Source: Rhizophlyctis rosea (taxonomy: Eukaryota > Chytridiomycota > Chytridiomycetes > Rhizophlyctidales > Rhizophlyctidaceae). Taken from it: 64,000 nt of DNA. Positions within the stretch are counted from its first letter, which is position 1. Every line of letters begins with the position of its first letter. A program made the position numbers and the translations under genes. Positions 37,700 to 48,000 of this stretch are shown in pieces. Below the pieces are notes generated by a model that was given only the letters and a program-made list of their open reading frames with translations, did not search any database and was not told the DNA's origin. Location: assembly GCA_027596075.1 (NCBI GenBank), contig JADGJC010000093.1, positions 62,001 through 126,000 on the forward strand. The letters run 5' to 3'.

Positions 37700-38094
37700 T
37701 CAACAATCGCTTTTCACAACGTGCCTTGAGGTGCGCTCATACTTGTTCATCCAAATTGTCTGCACTCTGAATACGCAAAATACATCGAGGCTAATTCACA
37801 ATCATATACAGATACACTACGAATAAATTGTTCCTCCATGCGCACATACTATTTGTACAGACATTGCTTTCCGTTCTTCTCGCACTGTTCGCAGGGTTCC
37901 TCTCTGTCACATTTGATCTTCTTTGCTCTGCACCGCTTACAGGCCACGCGCGGTTTGGGGTAGTTTTGGGTATTGACAAAGACTCCGTCTGTAGTTGCTT
38001 CAAAGGCTGTCAACCGAAACAGTTTCCGGACCGTAGGGGAATCCTTTTCACCTTGTAACTCACAGTTACTTTCTCCGCCCGCCTCCTTATCAAA
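37700..38094 (-). CDS. Zn2Cys6 zinc-cluster protein fragment
   Basis: One frame on the minus strand encodes a perfect fungal binuclear cluster, C-x2-C-x6-C-x5-C-x2-C-x6-C, preceded by KPRVA (CKRCRAKKIKC then CEQC). It ends at a GTATGT donor; a 59-bp intron (37849-37791) leads in frame to a second short exon ending with TGA at 37700-37702. The open frame has no ATG, so a 5' exon is missing or lost. No fungal-specific transcription-factor middle domain lies downstream. Zn2Cys6 proteins bind CGG-type DNA sites. This could be a truncated regulator relic or part of a small zinc-cluster gene; only the cluster itself is certain. Confidence 0.55.
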
Positions 38095-38136
38095 TCAGCA
38101 CGAAGGTCGTCTTCGCTTTCCTCGTCTTTTACGATT

Positions 38137-38442
38137 ATGAATGTCTATATTGTGTATGTGAGTAATGACAAATTGGGGCAGCTGGTGGAGGAGGCGGTTC
38201 TGTTTACCTCATCGGCCGCATCAGAAGACGCTTGGTTAGCTGAGGAGAAGGGTGTGGCAGAGAAACTCAAAGCGTTGAATAAGGCGGAAACCATGGTTGC
38301 GGGATTCGAGTTCGACGGACGACCGACACGTTTTGACGCTATGTGCATGAGGTCAGAATGGCAGCGAAAGCACCGAAAAAGGGACTCAGAGTGCTCTAGA
38401 AGGTTTGATTGCCTCTGCACTCCTCACCATTCCTCATTATGA
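38137..38442 (+). CDS. Small charged ORF, doubtful gene
   Basis: A 101-residue ORF whose first ~70 residues have a coding-like Glu/Lys/Ala composition (EEAVLF, EEKGVAEKLKALNKAE). A GT right after MCMR could be a donor, in which case the ORF end is artificial. It starts only ~40 bp from the zinc-cluster frame on the other strand. No family recognised. Confidence 0.25.
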   Translation: MNVYIVYVSNDKLGQLVEEAVLFTSSAASEDAWLAEEKGVAEKLKALNKAETMVAGFEFDGRPTRFDAMCMRSEWQRKHRKRDSECSRRFDCLCTPHHSSL

Positions 38443-38549
38443 CTCGCTGGCTTGCTCCAACTTCTTTCCCACAAAGCACACCGTCTTGAAGAAACTTGCC
38501 AGGTCCTCAACTTCCTTCCCACGGCATTGACCTACCCAACAGTTCCGCC

Positions 38550-38849
38550 ATGTTAGATAGTGGTCTCCCATACATTATCGTCTTTGCGGTCCTCCTGGCT
38601 GTTTTTTCTACCAATTATCTTCCTTACATCATCGGCGTTCTCATCTGCGGTACCGGTGTCCTCCTCTACGTCTTGTGGAACCTCCAGCAAAGCGTGCAAG
38701 AGCTGAGAGGGGGAGAAGTTGGGGATCAAGGAGCCGAGGTGCGTATGCGAGTTATGCGTGGGAAAGTATGTACTTTGCAGCAGCAGCGGGGTGTTGACTG
38801 TGTTGGGAATACCCAATTCTCGGTTGACTGCCGCCACATTTCATCATGA
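38550..38849 (+). CDS. Small two-segment membrane protein
   Basis: The ORF gives two adjacent hydrophobic segments (PYIIVFAVLLAVF and YIIGVLICGTGVLLYVLW) followed by a charged stretch. Its base use goes from C-rich to G-rich along the coding strand, as in the solid genes of this window. A 45-bp in-frame segment bounded by GTGCGT and TTTGCAG might be an intron; with or without it the frame and stop are the same, giving ~84 or 99 residues. Family unknown. Confidence 0.4.
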   Translation: MLDSGLPYIIVFAVLLAVFSTNYLPYIIGVLICGTGVLLYVLWNLQQSVQELRGGEVGDQGAEVRMRVMRGKVCTLQQQRGVDCVGNTQFSVDCRHISS

Positions 38850-39573
38850 AGTGGCGTGTCAGCTGTGTCAGCAAGACTCACACAATCATTGGAACACCCA
38901 TTGGCGTCACTTTGAGTACTTTGGACAGTTCACATGGACTACATGACTCCGCCAGGCTACTCAGGCTCACCAATCGAGTTCAGTTTTGAAGAAATGACTG
39001 AAATGTTTTGAGCTTTCATCATAAGTATCGTACGACGGTGCAGCCACTGTAGGTGTGTGGCCCATCTGATGGCGTACCTGATAAATTAACTAATATGTCC
39101 TCTATGCTTCGCCTGGCAGACGGGAATACACTCGCCTTCAAAACGTCCTTGCACCCCTACAGCGGCACAGTCAGTATATTTCAAAAAGCATCCAGTTCTG
39201 AGGACCTAGTCATAGGAAGGAATTGTAATTGTGCAATGTGTGCCAGGGTTCCGGGCTTTTTCCATATCGATGAATAAGACAAACTTGCCAGCTGTCACAA
39301 CCAAAGCGCTTGTCGACATTGATGCATCGCCAACAAAAAAATGAGGGAAACGGTCATCACCGTGTTGCGGCATCGATATCTACTGTTTTAGGACAAGTTT
39401 TACGGTAAAAAGGGTGGGCGATAGGTTACTCTCGGTCACCACAGCGGTGGTGCGACATTTCCGTCCAATCTCCTCCCCTGGAAGCCCGCGGGCTCACCAT
39501 TCAGTTCATCGCATCTATCACCCAGCAAACATCAATTACCCAAAGTTTCCCACGTACATTGGTACGCCAACCC
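38850..39573. other. Intergenic
   Basis: Nothing supported. It lies downstream of both flanking genes. Confidence 0.4.
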
Positions 39574-41271
39574 CTACCGCTTCCACGTCCTGGCCACGTC
39601 CATCATAAAATCAGCAAAAAGAAGTTCACCCGCCAATCTGTTCGCCACTGAATGCAGCATTTCATTAGACCCTTCCCAATCCGGTCTACGAATCCGCACC
39701 CTCTCCCGCGGATGCCGACCCAACGCTGCCCTCATGGCATCATAAGACCAATCAAAACAAAATAAGACCTATATGCAGGTCGTAGATGAAGGTGAAGGAG
39801 ACAGGGTTGTGCATATGGACGAGGCGGCCGCACAAGGCTCTGAAACAAATCCCAGTCGTTGCTAACGGAAATCCAAAGCCAGTCTATCCACCCTCACTCT
39901 CCAAACGCACTCAACTCCACATCTATCACAGCAATCTCCTTCTTCAATTTCTCCTCTTCCAACTTAAGATCAAACCCCTGCACATTCCATCCCGCCAACA
40001 AAATCCGGACAGTCTTCAGGTGCCGGTGTCGAAGCAGCGCTGTCTTGATTTGGTCCTAGGATCAATCTTCGAGGACCAGACTTAGATACTCTAAACGTCG
40101 CGGATTGGGAAGGGCGTTAAGTAGGGCGCTGGCGGAGTCGTGGTTTATGCCGTGGGTGAGTGAGAAGTAAGCAAGATTGTGCATGTGAGAGAAGGGTTTG
40201 TGGAGGAGAGACGTATAGGAGTTGTCCGAACCGATGTTGTCATCTTCGATTTCGAGTTTGTGGAGGGAGTTGCAGGCGGTTGGAGGCCCAGTTGTTGGGC
40301 CCAGTTTTCTCCATAGAGGAGCATATGTTTAAGGGTTGGTTGAGTCAAACTATGGTAGGTGGATTGGAAATTCTGAGTGGCGATGGTTTCCAATCTTGGT
40401 GTCGTGATGGTGAAGTTGGATATGACAATATGAGGGTCGATGTCTAACTGTTTCATGGATTTGAACACCAGCGATGGAGGTATGATGATCGGTAGTAAAG
40501 AACTTTGCTCCTGGGAAAAGTCGCAAGTGAAGTCCGTTATTGGGGCGTGTTGGAGTTGGTGGAGGAATTACATGTAGAGTGGTGGTGAGGGAGGGTACTC
40601 CAGAAACAAGGTCAAAGACCTCAAACGTAGGGGTTGCGATTCCGCAGCGGTGATCAAGGCCGTTAGGATCCAGTCGGGATATATACTACAGTGGAGATCC
40701 AAATGTTGTAAATTGGAAAGGTTGATCCCAGCCAAGGGGGTTGCAGAGTTTAATTTGAGCGACAGGGTGCGGATAGAGGCTACTCGTTGAGGATCTTGGC
40801 AGAAGAGTGGAATTCCTTGTTCACATACATCCATATCCTCGCGGTCGGTCCTGTGCTTTCCGCCTTTGGGTGTGTATTCAAGTATGTCTAAGCAATGGCC
40901 TTCACGCAGCTGGAATGATGTTGAGCGCAAGTATTTGCACATCTGCAATAAGTTGAAATACGTATAAATATTGATTCTGACCCAGCAAAGGGAACTGAGG
41001 GAGGTGCATTTTGAAATGATTGACCCACCTGTGCCAGATGCATATCATTTAGTAGCCCCATTAGATGAATGCGTGAAGCAGGTGGGCGCCGGCCTCCCAC
41101 AAACTCAAGTATTCGACGACGGCCCGCCACGAAACTGGCTTCAACCTGTGCCCTGACCACCGCACCGGTCCGTGGCTGGACGTGCTCGAAGATTTGAAGC
41201 AGGATGTGCTCGGGGAGCGTCGTCAGACGATTCTGGCCAACCGACTTGACACGATCTTGTCGCTCCAACAT
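39574..41271 (-). pseudogene. F-box / leucine-rich-repeat gene, probably decayed
   Basis: Exon 1 (41271-41029, F-box LPEHILLQIFEHV) joins exon 2 through an 86-bp intron (41028-40943). LRR-like text follows (LSLKLN, LQHLDLHCS, LRSLTLFL). The reading is then disturbed: a TAA at 40571 that may lie in a 69-bp intron (40571-40503), a one-base frame change near 40290, TGA and TAG at 40062 and 40056, and another stop at 39894. Beyond each break LRR-like or other coding text resumes (LEYLSLVLED, TALLRHRHLKTVRILLAG, DWSYDAMRAALGRHP), ending at 39574. F-box proteins recruit targets to SCF ubiquitin ligases. Several in-frame stops argue for decay, though consensus errors could contribute. Confidence 0.55.
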
Positions 41272-41517
41272 GTAAATTTGTTCTCCAAAAGTGACGGATG
41301 GAATATAGCTTGGTGTGGGCCCGCCCGCCTCAGGGTCCTTAGGAAGTTACTGTACTGGTAGGATCCACCGCCTACTTGGAAGTGGAAGCTCAAGTGTGGC
41401 GCAGCACAGTTAGGTAATATGTTTATTTTTGTCTTTGACCAGCTTTTGACTCGTTCCTACCACAACATTTGGACAATCATTTCTCTAGTCAACTCTAAGC
41501 TCCTGCTTCGCCAAACC

Positions 41518-43776
41518 ATGCCCAAGTTACAAGATTTCCTCTTCGACACCTACCGTAAATGCAAAAACGATACCGACGCTATTATACAGTGGTTGGCTCA
41601 CACGGCTACTTCTCTTGGCTACAAACTTCAATTGCCCACACAGCCGGTTGACGACCACTCTCATTCACATTCACATTCACATACAGCAAGGTAAGCCGTA
41701 TCAAAACGGAACTTCGTAGATGAGAGCGATTGTTGACACTTTACTTGCAGTTCACAACCGGAGAAACAAAAAGCAGCCCCAAGACTCAAGGGTAAAGCGC
41801 GAAAGTTGGCTAAGGAGGCTGCTAAAGCTGCTGGACCTTCCCCTCCTCCATCTTCACAGTCCGATGAAATAGAAATTCCTGTGGAAGAGATTGTCCGACT
41901 TGCGCAGTTCATCTCACAACAGGACGGTGCTATTCATGTCCCTCACACCCTGCTAGAACATGTTCGTCATGCCATTCAAGACAGGAAGGACTTTGTCCGG
42001 TCGTTGCACGGTGGGCCCAATAGTCCCTCCCAAAAGGACGTTTTTGATTTCACACAATGGGGTTTTATCGGTATTCTGGAAAAGGTGGAGAAGATTCTCA
42101 CCTCCCTGGCTGGTGCACCACTGACGGAAAAGGATGCCCCTGCATCAGAATCTATGCCGGCCCCTACCTCTACCGCATCACCCTCTCCCCCAACACCCCA
42201 CTACACCCACGAGAAAGACCCCCCAGAATCCTACTTCCTCCTCTCCTCCATATTCACCGACATCCACACCCTCCGCACCTTCATCCGCACCACCTGGACC
42301 CAATACAAACTCCGTCAAATAAACCTCATAACGGCATCAACACTCACCAACACCGCCATTCAAATTGTTAAGGGGATCCAAAAGAACCTGAAACACCACC
42401 ACCCGAAACTCGAGAACCCCTTCCACCTGGTGGGACATACGACGGACCTATTCCTCACCACCCGGCAGGAGTTGGAGTTGCCTATCCTATCACCGCAGCA
42501 GGAGACGGAATTCAAGAACTTAGTCCTAACACCACAACTATCCTTCATCCAAACCTACCTAACGGAAATCCGCTCAACCTTCATCGGAAGAGAGTTCTTC
42601 CAAGCGCAGTTAGACCAGATGAAGGATGATGCTGAACTTGTCCTAACGGCTTTACTTGTTGAAACCGCTAATCACCACCGACATGCAGAAGAGGAGCCGT
42701 GGAACGAGATGGATAGGGAATTGAATAGGACGCTTGTGGTGGAGGGACGGGCGACATTGGCGTCTACGTTTGGGGCGACGGTGTTTATGGATATTCATGG
42801 GTGTTTGGGAAGTGAAGGGGTGGAACGTGGACGGGAGGATCATCTTAAGGCTGGGAAAGGGGTTTGGGAGTCCTTACGGGCTGTAGGGGAAGAGTCGTAC
42901 CCGAAAGATAACCCTGCTTTCGAACGACACAAGTTTTTCGCTCAGATGTTGGATAACGCTTCTTCGCCTGCTATGCGTGGCCGCACACTGGAGTACTTGC
43001 AATCTAAAGGGGGATTGGTGACGAGGTGGAATCCGTTTGTGAGTGGGATGGAGTTGGTTGGGTTGGGATCGGATGCGAGGCGGTTTGGGAGGGGAGTTGT
43101 GAGGGGTTTGGTTGGGGTTTACGGGAGGTTGTATGGGGTTTGTAGGGAGGCGGAGGGGGAGGAGTTGAAGTGGAGGGATTTGGAGTGGGTGAAGGGGGAT
43201 TTGGAAGGGGGTTGGAGTGTTTTTGATNNNNNNNNNNCGTGGCGGCCTTGGGCGCGGGCGCCGGGGCCCTGGCCCGGGCGTTGGCGTGTCTGGGCTGGCC
43301 GGGGGGAGGTGGGGGAGTTTGATGTGGAGAGGTTGTTGGAGAGTGGTCGGGGAGGAGGGGATGCAGAGTGGCAGAAACGCTTTGAGGAAAAGTGGAAGCG
43401 CCTTCACGGACTGGAACCAGTGGAATTTTTGGAACTTCTCCAGCATGTTCTCAAACGGGACTCTCCTTACCTCCTTTTTGATTATTATTCCCTACATACT
43501 CGACTCGTCGGACTTGGTCAGAAAATAGGACAGGAGGTTGGGCCGTTGCTGGTTAAGGGTGAAATACTCAAAGAGGCGGCGGGAACGGATGAGATTGTGG
43601 AAACGATTGTCCGTTTGGCGGGCAATGGGGCCGCGAAAGATGGGCAGGGGTTGACGGAGGAGGTGATGAAGAAGACTTTTGGAATTCTTGCGGACGTTGT
43701 TCAGAGGGAAGGGGATGCGGAGTTGAGGAAGTTGGAAGTGTGGGGACGGGATGCTGATGATAAGTCTGATGAATAA
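41518..43776 (+). CDS. DUF6604-type protein
   Basis: Exon 1 (41518-41690) and exon 2 (41751-43776) give about 732 residues. The first ~35 residues match the N-terminal DUF6604 pattern seen in many fungal proteins (FLFDTYRKCKNDTD then WLAHTATSLGYKL). Just before the 60-bp intron is a run of alternating Ser-His. The rest is mostly helical and of unknown role. An assembly gap of ten Ns at 43228-43237 falls inside exon 2, followed by extremely GC-rich sequence; true gap length and local frame are uncertain although the frame happens to stay open. No function is known to me for the family. Confidence 0.75.
43228..43237. other. Assembly gap (10 N)
   Basis: Ten Ns interrupt the DUF6604 gene. The next ~75 bp is very GC-rich, which may have caused the sequencing break. 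The size is probably a placeholder. Confidence 0.95.
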
Positions 43777-44359
43777 AAGTCATAATGAGTCAAAGATACC
43801 GCATTTCATATTTGTTCTGTTGTGTTCTGAGTAGAGGCGGAAGGTGTCCATCCGTGTTGGTGGAAGGTCGGCTCTGGCAGTCTCGAAAGCAACCCGATTA
43901 GAGCGGCTGTTTTCATATGATAACTCACGAAATGCATATGTGAACTATGTTCATATGTTCGCGGGAGAGGGAAAGGGCCAATGGCAAATTGCTAAGGGAC
44001 CCTGTGGCTTGGGTCGGAGGCTGAGTCCATTCGATTCCACTCGATCCGACCATCATATTGTGCAGGAATCCTGCAGCAATCCACTTTCCCACACGTTCAT
44101 CTCCATCCAATCTCCATCATCTGAAGTATTCACTTTGTCAAACAACACATCTGACAACACCAACAGCAAAACCTACAACTTCCATCCTAACTATCAACCT
44201 GTTCACCTACATCCTGAAAACGTTTCCAACACCCACAGCACGAACCACGATCTTGTCCTTGCGATCTGACATACACGCGAACGTCCCGCATTTGAATCAT
44301 CGAGCACTCAACTCAACCTCACAATACCAAACCTCGACAAAAACCAACAAAAAAACAAA
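43777..44359. other. Intergenic, A/C-rich leader
   Basis: The last ~250 bp before the next gene is rich in A and C, like other 5' leaders here. Nothing else is recognised. Confidence 0.4.
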
Positions 44360-45040
44360 ATGTCCTTGCCTCAAGTTCCCCAAAACGGGATCTTCTTCCT
44401 CCCCGAAGGCGCGCGCCTCCCGAACAACGGCCGTCCAAACGTCTGCGTAGGCGTGCTGTTCTACAATACCCCCTACGAAATCGAACAAGAAATCTGGGAA
44501 TACATCACAGTCAATTCGAAAATGGGAGACGTCTTCCTTCCCGCTCTGCCTTCCATCCCGAAATGGATACACATCAACTGCGGAACGGGAAACGTGTCGA
44601 TGACCGACACACTCGTGACGGACCTGGACGTGCAGACCTTGAGTGGAAACGTGCGCGGATCCGTGGTGGTTGTTGGTGACCTCGAGCCGGGGAGGGTGGT
44701 ACTGAACTCCTTCACCGAAGACGTCGATGTGGAGATCACGCTCTTACCCCTGGTTGGTGGTGCGACGTCGCGGATGGTGAGGGTTGAGACTGTTTCGGGG
44801 AAGTGTAAGGTCAAGGTGAGGGTGTTGAAGGGGAAGTTCTCGGTTGGGGCTACTGGTCATGGGAAGGTGAGGATTGAGGGGGAGGGTGTGAAGGTTGGTC
44901 TTGGGGAGAATGGGGAGATGGAGGGGACGGGGCCGGTGAGGAAGGTTGGGAGGAGGTGGGAGGGGAGTGTGGGTGGTGGTGGGGGGGACTTTGTGGAGGT
45001 TGGCAGTGGGAGTGGGGATGTTGAGGTGAGGTTTGTTTGA
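44360..45040 (+). CDS. Beta-rich protein resembling DUF4097-type adhesins
   Basis: A 226-residue single-exon ORF with the ATG after an A-rich leader. From residue ~70 it shows repeated short beta-strand patterns (GNVSMTD, LSGNVRGSVVVVG, VRVETVSGKCKVKV) ending in GSGSGDVEVRFV. Such SGxV ladder patterns occur in DUF4097 putative adhesin-like proteins. There is no signal peptide, so surface location is not supported. The coding strand shifts from C-rich to strongly G-rich. Family assignment is tentative; the gene itself is well supported by its composition. Confidence 0.6.
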   Translation: MSLPQVPQNGIFFLPEGARLPNNGRPNVCVGVLFYNTPYEIEQEIWEYITVNSKMGDVFLPALPSIPKWIHINCGTGNVSMTDTLVTDLDVQTLSGNVRGSVVVVGDLEPGRVVLNSFTEDVDVEITLLPLVGGATSRMVRVETVSGKCKVKVRVLKGKFSVGATGHGKVRIEGEGVKVGLGENGEMEGTGPVRKVGRRWEGSVGGGGGDFVEVGSGSGDVEVRFV

Positions 45041-48000
45041 TGTGATGATGAGATGAGGTTGTGTGGTTGTGTGTTGCAGTTGCGGTGATAGTTTAAGTAA
45101 AGGTTGCAGAAGTAAAAGTGCATGTACAAAATTGCGGAGCCGTCATGTTCTCTTGCACATTGTAAATATGTCAAGTTGTTGCTGCAAATTCCAGATGATC
45201 TGATCATGAAAGAAAATGTTGGCTCTAGAATGACATTCGTCCCGTAGTTTTTTCTGTCACGAGTGTTTCGCAAACTCTCGCTCCGGGCAGATGGCTTCTC
45301 CACGGAAAATGTTGATGAAGCGAGAATGGGTTGATTGTTTTTTTGCTTGGCCTGATTCTGAAAAGAGTTGATGACAACCATATCCTTGGTGAATGCGAGT
45401 GGAGTAATCAAGTGTGTGCAGCATTGCGTTTATCACAGCGGAGTGACATCCGTTAGCTCTGACAAGCTGGGAGATGCCGTGACTTGCTGTGGAGTTTTCT
45501 ATACTCGCTCGATAAACAGCAAATCAGTGATATGTGAAACAAAGGTCGAGGCTACTCTTTTTTTAACTCAGTCCGACAATCAAGGTGATATAAGTCTCAA
45601 GATGCTCACCAAAGGCCAAGTGAATGCGCACGTATTCTTATGGCGACACTTGCACCTCCCCCGTGAGCCTTTGAGATCAATGAGGGAAGTTGGCCTGCAA
45701 TTTCGTCATTTTTGCCGGTGCGGTCTGTACAAACGGTACCATCGTATGAGGAGTCTGCTTTTCCCTCTCCGTTATATAGACTGGCGATTGCGGATAGGCG
45801 GATAGAAAGCAGAAGAGTATCATGGACACAGGAAAGTGGGCAACTGCTTGCTACGGAATGGACTTGATACTTTCGATTAACTTTTTTCAACCCGAAACAT
45901 CAAGCGCACATTGCTCGCGATTGTTTGTCGGACGCGAACGGATTCTAGCTAAGGTCATCGTGGAGACTGGCAGCGCACATTGACCCTCACGGAATGTTTG
46001 CACCCAACCGTCTTGGGCCGGGTGGGACCGCCCAAGGTTGTAGATGTCGATGAAGATGCGCAGACCTTGCTACTTTTTGCATATGGTGATGCCTTTGCAC
46101 AACAAAACAAAAGGTTGCGCATGAAAGCTGATACATTGCTGTACACCAGTAGCTTACAAACTATGGCCTGGTGGGCTGACTCCATCTGTGCCTTATGTCA
46201 TATTGAAAGATTCTTGAGCGTGTCTGCCATCGTTGTTAGCCTAGCCCCTTTGATGCGTGAAGCGTCATATGAAGTTATGATCTACCACTCCGCAAGATTC
46301 TCTCATTCGTGATCTTACTCGCATGCGTTGGTTCGAAACATTAATGGGCAATTCTAAATTGCTGGCAGCCTTTCATGTTGCACGAGTCTGTCAGGATGGT
46401 ACCAGAATTCGAATTCGTCCATTTTTTTTCTGTCTTTGCTGTTAGAATTGCTGAGCGGTCTGGAGCGTGCCCAAAAAGCCGACATGCACGCTCGAGGTCA
46501 ATAAAAAAGAGAGTTTAACACAGCTTTTGCGGCAAGCGAAACAACAGAGTGAGTAGAGGACATTGCTTTGCCGGTCTCATGCCCCGATCGTTCGGATGTT
46601 GTTTTTGAATATGAATTATAACACATGGAGCAGCATTGACCAACAGCACCTATTGAGACCAAAACGTCCGACGAAACGCCATACCTCAAGGCTGGCAGTG
46701 CTGACCAACGAGTTACAAGCTCTCAAGAGCGGATAGCTTCGGTTCTCCTGCACTCTCCCCTTACTTTTTGGCGCGAGGGTCCTTGGGGCTTGGGTAATGG
46801 TCCTACAGAATTGTCACCATCTAGTTCAATCTGCTCAACAAACTCATTGGTACCGGGTGCGTCTGGGTGCATCCCAACGTGGGCAACCAAATTTTTGAAA
46901 TCTTCGTCATCCACACTCGCCTCCTTTTTGGGCATGGACAGCTGAGAAGGAGAAACAAAGGGCAATGTGGATGATACGATACTGATACGTTGCACCCGTC
47001 GGTGTTGGCAGATTCAAATTACAGTGCAAATTCGTGCCGTGTTGCCGTCCTTGACGTGGTTTGGGCCTGACGACCAGTACGACTTTGATAGACCGCTTTT
47101 TTGCTTGCCAATGTACAGCCGTTTGGGCAAAAAGCGCGGCAAAATTTCCGTAAAACATGCCAGCGTGTTGCACACTTTATCCCATGCCCAAGTGAATGCG
47201 GACGTATTGATGGGTTTCTCAGTCGCAAATGAAGTCATCAAGGGTAAGCGAATAACAGGAGTCGGAGCGCTGCTCTTGGAAGGGCACATCTGGAATCACA
47301 ATGTTGGCTCCGACTCTTGAACACCTATTAGGTCCAATCCAACGAAATGCCAAACTAGAACATGTAGACAGGATGGAATTAGTTTGATTATCCTGTTATG
47401 ATTGTTATGTTGTTGTGACTTCCAACGGGACTTCAGGAAGTGATGATGAAGTTTTCTGCATTATTCCATATGGATGCCTGTTCCTTTTTCCGCGCTCACA
47501 AGGTCAGAACGAATGGCGTGTAGCGGTCACGATATCCAAATAGAAGTCAATGGCTGACCTGGTCGGGTTTAGTCAGTTTGATCAGAAGCGTGGAACACTC
47601 ATCACCAACGACCAAGTCCCGACGGGGCTACTGATAAGCCGACATCGTCAAGTTTGAAATAGTCATTCTCCCCTGGAGGGAGTGGTTTACATTAGGTCCA
47701 ACTTGAGCCATTGCTAAACCATTCATCCTTCCGGGAATGAGGAAGAGCAACTTTTTAATACTTGAGACTGGGCAGGGCAACTAGGGCATCCGATAGTTTC
47801 ATACTTTCCCGAAATCCCGGTGGACAGCGTCAATTTGAAGTTCGAAAGGCGGTATTTCATCTCAGACGCCAGGGTCCTTGTGGCTTGGCGGCGACGACCG
47901 CACCGAATGCCCAAATAAACAAACAAACCGCAGCTGACTGGATGGTGGTAATGACCAAGTGAAGGGAAATAAGCCTGAAAGCACACGTATACAACGGCGC

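Noticed and set aside
45601..47200. Shared ~20-bp phrase near 45616 and 47188
   Set aside because: The similarity does not extend into the flanks, so it is probably chance.
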